Below are positions 23,601 to 34,400 of a stretch of DNA of 64,000 nt, piece after piece. The notes under the pieces are model-generated. The model had not been told where the DNA came from. It did not search any database and worked only from the letters and a program-made list of their open reading frames with translations. Source of the DNA: Phoronis australis (lineage: Eukaryota; Phoronida; Phoronidae); contig NMRA01000031.1 in NCBI GenBank assembly GCA_002633005.1, forward strand, positions 557,411-621,410, written 5' to 3'. Numbering within the stretch: position 1 is the first letter of the stretch; each line of letters opens with the position of its first letter. The translations under genes were made by a program, and so were the position numbers.

Positions 23601-24433
23601 TGTTATTGTGGACTCCATTAACAGAGCGTGGCTGACGGCAAGGATTACTTCAAAAGAAAGGCAGAGTATGTAGCAGATCAGATCAAGGTGATACAGCCCG
23701 TCATGGAAGAAAAATATAAAATGAAGCAAGGTAAGGGAGAAAGTGATTTTTCAGCTTGGAAAAATAGCGTTAGATTTCTGTTTGATAAATAACTGGACTT
23801 TTCTTTGAAGGATTGTTTACAAACCTGGGAAAAACCCTCTTGTCTGTGTCATGTAGTGTTCTGATCTTACATATCTTTAAAAAAACCGCTGGCTAACTGT
23901 CCTCTGCCCCAAAAACAATGTTTGATTTAGACAAATTACCGTTATGAAATTGGTCTTAAATTGTTTCATCTTCTGTTAGCCAAATTGAATGTGGATTTCA
24001 GGACTTTTAAAAGAATCGACAGTCCGTCTTTGCTAGAGACCAGGCTGTACATGTTCACTTGCCTCGTCCTGTCATTTTATCCATTAAGAACAGTCTTACG
24101 GAATTACGAACTGCGTGTTCTTTGCAAACTCTGAAATCACTTCTCATTCGAGTTCGGAAAAGGTCGAGACCAGTTAATATACAACTGTGTAAGTGGCCTA
24201 AATGAAGTTTGCTTCTTGTACAAAATGTGAGTTCATGGCCTTTGTAGCCGTTTTAAGGCATGAACACTTAGGATTCTAGTTTGGCTTTCTTTCTAGGCAA
24301 GACTAGGAAGTTTCAGATTCTTTGTTTTGATGTGTCAATTGTCATTACAGTCGTTACAGAAATGCTTCAGTTTAGAATACACGCCCAAATGAAGCCTCAG
24401 CAGCTGGCACAGAACTTACAAGCCAAGTCCTAA
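20545..24433 (+). CDS. PFDN5: Prefoldin subunit 5 (five exons)
   Basis: Exons 20545-20646, 21208-21342, 22174-22248, 23625-23730 and 24351-24433 give 501 coding bases and 166 residues, with every junction GT-AG and in phase. It is an alpha-type prefoldin subunit of the cytosolic hexamer that hands unfolded actin and tubulin to the CCT chaperonin; the vertebrate orthologue is also called MM-1. Visible: the N-terminal coiled-coil helix ([10 protein letters not shown] ... [18 protein letters not shown]), the beta-hairpin core [15 protein letters not shown] and [13 protein letters not shown], then the second helix ([19 protein letters not shown]). Length is near the family's roughly 154 residues; the extra residues are a small Gly/Ser/Gln-rich N-terminus. 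The start at 20545 (GAAAATGGC) is the only ATG giving that N-terminus. Confidence 0.93.
21208..21342 (+). CDS. PFDN5: PFDN5 exon 2
   Basis: 45 codons, phase 0 to 0, acceptor TTTTCAG, donor GTATCC. Ends ILVPLTSS, the first hairpin strand. Confidence 0.92.
22174..22248 (+). CDS. PFDN5: PFDN5 exon 3
   Basis: 25 codons, [18 protein letters not shown] then TGYFVEK, acceptor CATGCAG, donor GTAAGC. This is the hairpin core of the alpha-type subunit. Confidence 0.93.
22882..22997. mobile_element. Foldback MITE family F, copy 2 (PFDN5 intron 3)
   Basis: TTTAGAACCAGTTTGATGCC and AAGCTGGTTCTCAAAGTGC form the inner stem; AATAGTCAC and GTGACTATTAC the outer stem. AATGACA flanks both sides (22875-22881 and 22998-23004), a plausible target-site duplication. 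The core matches the reverse of copy 1 at 15432-15545. Confidence 0.6.
23625..23730 (+). CDS. PFDN5: PFDN5 exon 4
   Basis: 106 bp, acceptor TTAACAG, donor GTAAGG, ends in phase 1. Start of coiled-coil helix 2. Confidence 0.92.
24025..24190 (+). repeat. Dispersed repeat family R1, copy 3 (PFDN5 intron 4)
   Basis: Starts GAGACCAGGCTGTACATG, continues GAATTACGAACTGCGTGTTC and GAAATCACTTCTCATTCG, and ends GGTCGAGACCAGTTAATAT. Same order and orientation as the copies at 27104 and 35310. Confidence 0.6.
24351..24433 (+). CDS. PFDN5: PFDN5 exon 5 (stop)
   Basis: Acceptor ATTACAG. Encodes [20 protein letters not shown] to ...QAKS, then TAA. Confidence 0.88.
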
Positions 24434-24819
24434 AGTAGTCCGTGGCGTCGTGATAGCCTAGTGTCCCCTACAGGCAGTCTTCAAGAGAATTACAGTCCTT
24501 GTGTTCAAACGTGACGACAGTCAGAATCACCAAGACTCATCATTACAGATGGCCATGGTCTGCACGGAAGTGGATGTATCGTGATATATAGTTAAGAACT
24601 TTTTTCAATCAATGGTACATAATTTGTAGAGTATACTCAATTCTGACAATCTTGTGAGGGGACCGAAGAGGTTGTTTGCTTTTTCAAGTGTATATGTGTG
24701 CTTAAAATGTTGAGATATTGTGTAACGTAATGTATAATTTACATTAAAACACTAAAATATGAATGATATAAATATTGTATTAAGTAAAGCTTAAAACAAC
24801 ATTTGGTTATCAAACCACA

Positions 24820-24825
24820 AATAAA
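24820..24825 (+). terminator. Candidate polyadenylation signal, PFDN5
   Basis: AATAAA, 387 bp after the stop codon. Other AT-rich hexamers lie nearer, so the choice is tentative. Confidence 0.35.
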
Positions 24826-25130
24826 TTTTCTTTCAAGTATGTTATCACAGATCACAAATAAATGTTTTCACAACATATAAAGACTAGGTAATGCTGAAAA
24901 GACTTGGCATTACCAATAAATAGAACTTTGGAATGCAGGAATATTTTTTAAAATTCACATTCTTCATAAAATGTGGAATGTCTACAAAACATTTAATTAT
25001 ACAACAAATTGCGGTCTCTTAAATCATGATTACAAAAGAATTAGAAGCAGAGAAATCCCAACATAAAATAATTTACTCAGATGCACAGGTTGGTCCATGA
25101 ACACCCAGCAGGCACAAGTTCAAATTTAGT

Positions 25131-25136
25131 TTTATT
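25131..25136 (-). terminator. Candidate polyadenylation signal, TRPM2-like gene
   Basis: TTTATT on the plus strand reads AATAAA on the coding strand, about 165 bp after the stop codon. Confidence 0.45.
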
Positions 25137-25299
25137 TAGATGATTTCCACACAATATTTTCATGCTGCATATCATATAACAGGAATTGGTAAATGCAAAT
25201 CAAAAAGTGACCTCCCTGGGCAGCAAGTCTTTGAAACAAAAAGACAAGTACAAAAATATACTGAATCAAATTACGCATGGACGGAGTAGGATCAGAAAT

Positions 25300-25419
25300 T
25301 TATGGACAATACGCGCCCCTCATTTCCGCAACTTTCTTCAGGAAATCATGATGGTTTCCATGAAAATTTTCGTTGTCGATAATAGACCTCCAGCTGACGG
25401 CCAGTTCTGAGACACCAGG
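25300..25419 (-). CDS. TRPM2: TRPM2-like exon 31 (stop)
   Basis: 39 codons and TAA; acceptor [25 protein letters not shown] matches the C-terminal end of TRPM2. Confidence 0.93.
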   Translation of the reverse strand, partial: PGVSELAVSWRSIIDNENFHGNHHDFLKKVAEMRGAYCP

Positions 25420-28400
25420 CTGCAGAAAAGAACAAAATAAGTTTATTAACAGTACTAGGTATGTGCCACATTTGAAACAATGATGCCTACCTCGTGTTAA
25501 CGTGATTACTAGTATTCACAGAATAATCAAATCATTCAATGATGGATTAAGAGTAAAACGCTTAATTAAGACGCAACCATAACCTCAAGAAGAAAATGAA
25601 CTAAATTTTAACGAGTGTTGAACTGTAAATTCTCCAATGGCCGTGTTGGTTAAAAGCAAAAACGTATTGTGCTGTCTTCAAAACCATCTATCAGTTTGTA
25701 ACAATAAACCAAATTACTCAACAGTACAGTTCATGAATATCTAATCAAACGTATAGAGGACCCCTGATTGACAGGTGCGGACTGTTACTGACAGCAGATT
25801 TATGATCCCCTTTGATAGGTGGCTGGCTGCCCCTCGCAGTCCTTCAGATGTCCAGGCATTGCTTTGCTGCTGTCGTCAAACAACAGATTTCTGTACTACA
25901 TCCTCTCCTTCACTTTGAAAAGTTAGTGTAAACAATTTGTGAATTCAAATGTCAATATCTTGTGGTCAGGAGACGTGACTCATGCACATGTGAACAAAAT
26001 GTAGTTTTGACTTGTTATGCAGAACATGAATTTTTGCCTTGGGAGGGAACCATCACACAATTGACCTTAAAGTTGAACACAATTGACCTTAAAGTTGACA
26101 GCTGATAATCTGAAATTACACACTGCATTCCAAGACGCCAACCAGCAAACTTACATCGAACAAAATCTGATCGAGTGTATCCCCAGTGTTGTCGTGGAAA
26201 TTAAGCACAGTGGTCTCAATCCAGGCATTGTCCGTATTTCTTGGGTCATCAGCGTACCCTTCAAACACCTGTCAATGAATAAACCATGATTATCCACAGG
26301 ATGGATTGCTCGTCTTCACTTTTTAAAGGCTTCAACTCTCAAAAAGAAAATGGTTTCAATTAAATTAATGTATCCAAAAAACAAAACGTTTTACTGCATG
26401 AGAAATTAGAAATAACTTAAAATTCCATTAATAAAGAAATAGACAAGTCATATTATACTATAAATTTGTAACTTGCAAGTCTCAAGAACATAAACTGGCC
26501 ATAAATTTGCCTTTTAAGTCTGAATTGCCATTTATTTGAGTTAGTGTGCGGTCATTTACAGGAGTAAGTACAGCTGACTATAGGTTAAAATTAGAATTCG
26601 TAAGTAGTTCATCACAACAGAACTATCATGAAGTCGAAAAGCTGCAAAAGTAGACTCCTTATGTTGCAATTATCTTTGTCAATAACTACAACTTTAGAAT
26701 TCAAAGAATTAACAGTACCTGGGATAACAAAAGTAATCAAAGAAAATGACCCAGAATTTCCTGCCGAACACAAGTAGTGTTCAGCGACACTAGCTATCCA
26801 CCACAGTTAGGAACGGCAGAGAATTTACAGTCAAATGGTAAAAAGGGTGTAGACAGAATGACAAGCCACTACCAGTTCACAGTTAGTGGAATAAGCTGTC
26901 ATGAAATGAAAATTGAATTTCATCCGATTACTTAAAATGAGATGTACTCCATTCTACATATTGGTCATTTTTTACAAGAAGGGGCTCTGCTACAAACGCA
27001 CAATCCATGTAAAAAAAATCTTCTGATTTTGATCACTTAACCTTATGAACTACATCTCAAATTGTTCCATAGTCAAATTAAAGTTGGTTTTTTCAAAGTT
27101 TCAGTTGTTATTGCTCAAGACCAGGCTCTGCAAGTTGGCTTGTCATGGCGTGACATTTTATGATTTCTATGAATTATGAACTGCCAGTTTTTGCAATCCC
27201 AGAAATTACTCCTCGTCTTAATAAGGAACAAGTTGAGGTCAACTTTATGGCGATGAGGGGTCTACAAATCAAAAGTTGGATATTGGACGGAACGCGGGTT
27301 TAAGTTAAGGCCTTCCTTTATATAAGTGGATTTCTTTGCATTTATTGCACAGTTCGGGAAGGTATTACTTAAAAGGATATCAAACCCAGTTTTGGGTCAT
27401 CAACAGATCTCTGAAAGAAAAAAAATGCTCTCTAACTCTCGACAACCCTCAAAAGTTTGGAGGAAAATTTGAAAAATCCTTTCAAAGTCTGCTAAACGCG
27501 AAGCGTGTCCTATGCTTTTAGCGAATTACATGGCCAACATGGGAAAAGACCACCCATGAAGGAGCATAATGTCCAATCTGTGACATAGGGAGCATGAGTT
27601 TTTTTAATTGATTCTTGCCTTTAACTTGGAAGATTAACGCCAATGATGCATTGGCAGGTGACAGAACGTGGACTGGTGGAAATCAACAAAATGGGGTTTA
27701 AAATCCTTTTAAGCAGCAACACAACAAAAGACGATTTAAACACTCAAACACGTCACATGATAAATGAATCAGAAGTAATTTTTATGCACGATACTGCCGC
27801 GTCACTGCACAAAAGCAGTAAACAAAGAGCAGCTGATACATTCACCAGTACCACGGTGGACATAGGTATCTGCCGCGGATACCAGAACATAAATACCAAG
27901 TGAGTAGATTTGCTGCTGATTGAATCAACACAGTGACGCAGATGAAAATCCAGTAATAAGCCTGGACTTGCATTACGTTTGGGAATTCATGACTTATGTG
28001 TGGTCAGATTGAAGCTTTTCAAGTATTATAGGAACTAAATTTACATGTTGTGGTATATCATTCAAGGTAGGCTTTAATGGAAATGTCTTTGCAACAGCAT
28101 CTGACACTGTGACAACTTCACATTTCTACCAATTATAAAACAGAATGGCCCATTAAACATACCATGTCTCCATGCTTGAGAAATTCTAAGATCTTGGCCT
28201 CGGCTTCAGACCTTCTCTCGTCAGTGAACAGGGTGGCCATCACCTTCTCGTCCAGGATACGTATAATACTCTTGCTCACCTCTTCACCAGGACTCAGCAG
28301 GTGCTGTAAACAACAAAATGCATGATTATCACTGACTCATATTCTGTTTTCATTCAGATATAATTTCCATTTTCCATGAGTTAATTTCACCCAAAAAGTA

Positions 28401-31400
28401 GATTTATAGCAACTTGCAAATTTTGTTGACAACATGAGTCCCAAAATCCCGAGGTGTTACAATATACTGACTCTCAATGTCCCTAACAATTGAGATTTCA
28501 ATTATATCACAAACTTTAATACTACAACATCTGTCGGGCAGATTCAACACATTCACGTCTTGGAAGACTCGAGTCATCCATGAATCGTTTACCTGACCGA
28601 GCACACTGTCACATGTACGCATGGCAGAAAAACGGGTAGTAATTCAACGAATTACACAATGGTACCGGAGATTTCCGAAAGAACCCCACCAAGAACGAGT
28701 CTCCATGGGTGCTCTTTTGAAAAAAGTTAAAAATGACAGCATGGGGCCTCAGTTTGATACAAACAAGGAATTTTGGGCAAAATGTCATGCTTTTCTGATA
28801 CTACTGAGATTTCAATTCCATTACTTGTTAACTGAGGCATCTCTGGATTTCTCTTATCATCGCCAAGCTGTCAATCAAGTGAAACCTCTATTTAAAAGTT
28901 ACTTTCAAAGGCCATGCTGTGTGTTAATGAGGGTGCTGCGGCCAGCAATACAGGTTTCCAAAAGATCCTCATCACAATGGTGGTGGTTTATACACACAAT
29001 CGGAAAGTTCACTCAGAAATCCCTGGTAGCGTCTGACACAAGATTGAAAAACGTTGAACAAAAAACTTACACCTGGTATAGACCATGACTTGTTGTCAGC
29101 TCTTAATACTGAGATGAACTCAAGAATAGGGAGACTGTTCTTGTAAACATTATTCCCACCAGCATCCTTCTTCCACCTTGAACAAAAACCAAGAAACTCA
29201 ATGGCACACAACACTACCATCACCCCTTTACAGCACTCTTTTAGAGTTGCCTTCAAATTAAATTATAGTTTAACGTATTTGAGAATGGAGAAAAAATTTA
29301 AGACCATTTTATGTGATATTTTATTTTTGTATTTGGTCTGAGGATATGAACGGAACGGAATAAATGATTTTCAATAATGGCAAGTGTTGCGTCTTCAACA
29401 ACTTTTGCATAATGGAAAACATCCCACTCAAGTACAGCAAATAGAGGCAAAATATAAGTTTTCCAGGTGATTTTGTCAATTTGGCATATTTTACTAACTA
29501 CACAATGTTTGTTTTCAACATTTTAGAATTTTTACAAGAAAAAGGAAAAACTAGAACTCATTAGACAATGTAACATTGTTTAATTGGTTTCAACTATTTG
29601 TCCATCTACACTAGTACGGAGAGAATCAGCTGACTTTACCTTGTAACGATAGGGTCCCCTGCCTTGTTGACACCCCACCGCCCGAGACAGCCACGCCCTA
29701 TCAGCCCTGTACGACCTTTAGGGTTCCTCGGTATGCCCTCAATCACTTGGTAGTCTCCAAGGAAACTTTTCCTGTCCACTTTCTTATCATCATCATACTG
29801 GTTAAATGGCAGAGCAGGTCGCGTTTCAGGTGTACTGAAGTGAAAACAGGTAGAATTATGTGACAGAGTGAACTGCACGCTAAATAGTAATTGTTAGGTT
29901 CAGGTTAATACTTAAATTTTTCCCAAAACAATAATTGCTAAAATTTGGTTAACGTGGTTAGCTATGCTGTAATCAAACTTTCAGCATAATGGACAAACTG
30001 GGTGGAGCATGACATATCGTTCTTATCAAACGCATGAATGAATGGACTGAATGATACTGACGTGTGTTCAACTGTCAGGTTTAAAGGCCTAGTAGCACAC
30101 GTTTTTAACCCGGTTAGAAGTTATAAGGAACCAAGCAGTACCTATCCCATAATCAATGCCCAATTTGTACTCAAGGAAAGTTTAAAATAATAGACGTGCC
30201 ACTCATGATTCCGAACAAAAGAACACACCGCCATTTAGAACTAACCGCGAAACCGGAAGTATAATTCATTCAGGAACCCAGGCTTAAGAACGCCGGCTGG
30301 AGCAGTGTCTGTTACAGCCTGCAAATGGGGATAAAATCATCGACAGCAAACCTTAACTTTTAAGTTAATAAACCAAAATAGGGACAATTTGTATTGAAAT
30401 TGCTGACAAAATGTGGCAAATAAATTTTGACAGACATTATTTTGCTGGACTCGGACCTGTAGCTGATGACCCGGTGCTGGCTGAGACCAGCACTGGCAAA
30501 AGGCGAGGGCACACGGTCGCCGGCTATTTTATTGGAATACATGGGTCAANATCATAAGTGTTGTATATTACAAAGGTAGTTTCATACACTTGCATAAAAT
30601 TCCGGACTAGTCACAGTCTTGTGCCAACAATTGAATACCAAGGCCGCTGGTAATTAGACTATATTAAGTGTGCTTTACTTGGAGTATCTCTGGTAAACAA
30701 ACATAACAATGAACATGCATTATCAAAATAATTGAAAAAAATTGCTATACGATTAGAATATCCTGACGACTACACTTGCAAAAATATTCAAAATAAATTT
30801 AGACAGGGATACTAAGATACCGGTGGTCTCCCGCGACTTCCGTCATTCAGGAATCGTTCCTGAACTGATGTACAGGAACTTAGGTCACAGAAATAAACCG
30901 GAGTAGTCAATGATTTTCTGATCTCGGCAGAGTTACAAAACTTGCTCAAAAGGCTTCTAGTTTGATAACAGAAAGGAGATGAACATTTTGCCATGCTACA
31001 TATTACTTAATTTGGTATATATTTTTAGTTTTTAAACTAGATTACCCTTTGAGATAAGGACTTTAAATGATATAATTTAACAATATTTGAAAAATCAGCA
31101 CCCACCCCAATGTGCTTATAAGTCACTGTTATCAGTTAAAAAATAAAAATTGTCAGCATTTCAAAAATGTATTATGTCAAGTCCATTTCACCAGTCAGAA
31201 ATATTAATCCATCAAAAATTAAATCAATGATACAATGCACTTTTTTACTTCCAAGAAAGAGGAGAGCTGACTTCTGAATATGACTTAATTGTACAGTAAT
31301 ACAAAACAAATTTGAGTGACTTACTATTCATCGCTCATTAAATTGACATCAGCATAGTATGGTTGCTCCAAGACTGCTTGTGTGGTGTACTTGATAGGGT

Positions 31401-34400
31401 CATAGCCCAAATACTCATCCTGAAATGGGCAAATCGTACTTTTAATAGAGATATCCACCGATAGACAAGCATCCACAATGGAAGAAGCAGCTGTTCCAAA
31501 AAACAAAACTAAGTGATAAATTGTATCCAACCGGAATGTGAGGTTTTATAGAAGGACTTATCTGAAGGTCCGAGTGGACGCACTACGCACTAGAACAACT
31601 GCAGTACGGATCTTCAGTGAAGTGATGATCTGGCTTATACACGTCATATATAAGCACTTCTCATTTAAAAAGAGACTTTCCCACTTTGTCCCAAACTGAA
31701 ATTTAATATTACAATATAGATAAATATCAACATTTTGTCTTTAAATTTGGTTTGTAATCGATCATTACCCTTCTCGATTACAAACCAAATTTAAAGACAA
31801 AATGTTGATATTTATCTATATTGTAATATTCCATTTCAGTTTGGGACAAAGTGGGAAAGTCCCTTTTTAAATGGGAAGCGCTTACATGTGGATGCTCTAC
31901 TGAATCTTGAATTTATTAGTGAGGTGACGATCTGGCTTGTATGCCTAATACATGTGCATGCTCTACTGAATCTTTAACTGAGTTTCAGGTACTCATTTTA
32001 TCTTCAAAATCTATGAACGTATTTTACGAAATAGGCCAGACTTAAGTTGGTCAGGTCAATATATTTTAACTACTAATTAGCACTTTAATAAATCAAGAAC
32101 AAGAACTTGCCGAAATGACAAACTTGAAATAAATTCTATGGCGCCCTTCTGTCGACGTAATGGGCAGGTCTTCTCATTGCATGCATCTACTATTAGTTAT
32201 AACCTCAGGACACTGTTGGACTCTACACTTACCTGCAGTACGGTTACCTAACATAATCACGCCACTTAAGTTTAATACATTCTTAAGCCTCAGTCGCACC
32301 ACCACTTTGATTTACATTCTTAAGCCTCAGTCGCACTACCACTTTAATTTTTATTCTTAAGCTTCAGTTGCACCACCCGCTTTAATTTACGTTAAGCCTT
32401 AATCGCACCACCACTGAGTTAGACTCTCAACATAACGCATCTTAACAGGTCACAAACATCTCCCACATTCACAAAGAAACGACTGCAGATGCAGCACTCT
32501 CAACAATGCAGCTACAGATTGAAGCAAAATCTGCTTTAGAGTCAGTCACCTAGTTTTCTGATTCGTCAATTGAACTAATCAACGCAGAGTGAGTACTTAC
32601 ATCCCAGAGAACCTTGTCGTCGGGTACTTTGAATCTCGTGAATGCTGTGCCTGGGTAGGGTGAGATGCGAGCCTGATAGTGCAACAAACTCCTCTTTCTC
32701 ATCAAATCCTCCAAGTGATCCTTCTCTCGTTTTAAACGTTCCTCTTTATCTTGTTGTTCTGTCGACACATTATTATCATTAGTCTAATATGTACAGTAAA
32801 CAATAGGGGTTACACATTGAAATTCAAGAGCCAGCTGAATGCATGTATTAAACATGGTTTTGCTGACAGCAAAAGTATACATTTTCTTCCAACTGGTCAT
32901 GTAAGACCCTAGAAAACGTCCAAATTTGGCTAAGTTCGGAACATCATATCTCATAATTATGAAACTCACGGGCGCTATGCTTAATGCAACGTTCTCCAAA
33001 ACACTGTTGGTAATTTGCTTTAAAATATGCAGCTGCAGTATAAAAACTATGACTTATGATTTCATGAAAAAATGCAAAAAAAAAAACAAAAACAAAACAA
33101 CAAAAAAGACTGGTAAACTGTTACAGCCTTCTTTTTTGATATTTCATCTTGAAATGGAATCTGGTCATGCTGTCGATACCATTGTTTTACTGTCAATGTA
33201 CCGTTCTTTTTTGCTAAATTTTTAAGACATGGTCACCCAACTGATGACAGATTGGTAAAATATCAAAAAATAAATTCTACTGGCTTTCTACCAAATAAAT
33301 AAAAATATTTTTTTCAGTTAAAATCTCGTTTTGCATATATGTGGCTATATACACTGACTTGGGTAAAGTGCTTCATAAACCTTCATCTTAGGAAATGAGG
33401 GGAAATGAAGTATGGCAAAGAAACTTACAACCTTAAAACTTTTAACAGTTTTGTGATATTCTGCAAAAAGCGCTCATTGCTACTAAGCTTTGTCTTAAAA
33501 TGTTAAAATATGATTTTGCCCCAGTTGACACCCAATATTTTGGTATATATAGTTAAATGTGAAAACATTATAACACAGATGCAGCTGGGCAATACTCTTA
33601 TTGATGGAAGAGCGGTACCTATAAAAATGCTGTTCAAATACTTCAATGTGAAAACATCAATATCAGATTCTATCTAGCAACCTTAACGACGTATAGCCCA
33701 ACTAAACTACCCAATAAAAGAAATAACCACCTCCACATTTACTGGATTTTGCGCAAAGCTAACTAGCAAGAAGCAAGCTTCTGATGAGTTTCCACACAAA
33801 ATCAATAATTTTTATTTCAAATGTTCACTGATTCATAAAATATGGGGAAATTGTGATATGTTAAGTTTTTGTTAAATTCAGTGTATAACATCATTTACAG
33901 ACACTCTGCTGCAGTCTGCAACCGTGCACAGGCAAAGGGTTATGCCTGAAGTGTCCACATCTGTGTCAGTTTTACACAGTTAGTTACGAATAGTACATGA
34001 TTACAACAAAAAATCAAAATGTTTTGTTCATTTCAGTCAACATAATGCCATGTTAAAACCTAAATTCTAAACCAGGTCCATGGAAATTGGGAATCACGTG
34101 GTCTCCTAATGATTTTAACGTTGCTGCGAACCTGAGCCACAAATTGTCATGAGGTTTAACACAGGACAACAAGTCCACTGAACAACAAAATGACATGACA
34201 AACAACGAGAATTGATGAAGCAGGAAGGATACTAGGCAGAGACAGCACACTATGCACCATGTTTAAATTCAAAAAATGATTATCTATAAATTGCTATATT
34301 TTATGCTTTAACCATAAGTTGCTTTTAGCAACACTTCCATGACATAATTATACTTTCACGGCAGCCAGTCCTCCTTCCTCATGATCTGAACTCACTAACA

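Noticed and set aside
27643-27903. 86-residue open frame in a channel intron
   Set aside because: No family similarity; plus strand, inside the intron between exons 29 and 30.
28621-29088. 155-residue plus-strand open frame
   Set aside because: It runs antisense through the exon 28 region of the channel, has no recognisable domain or codon signature, and is best explained as a chance frame.
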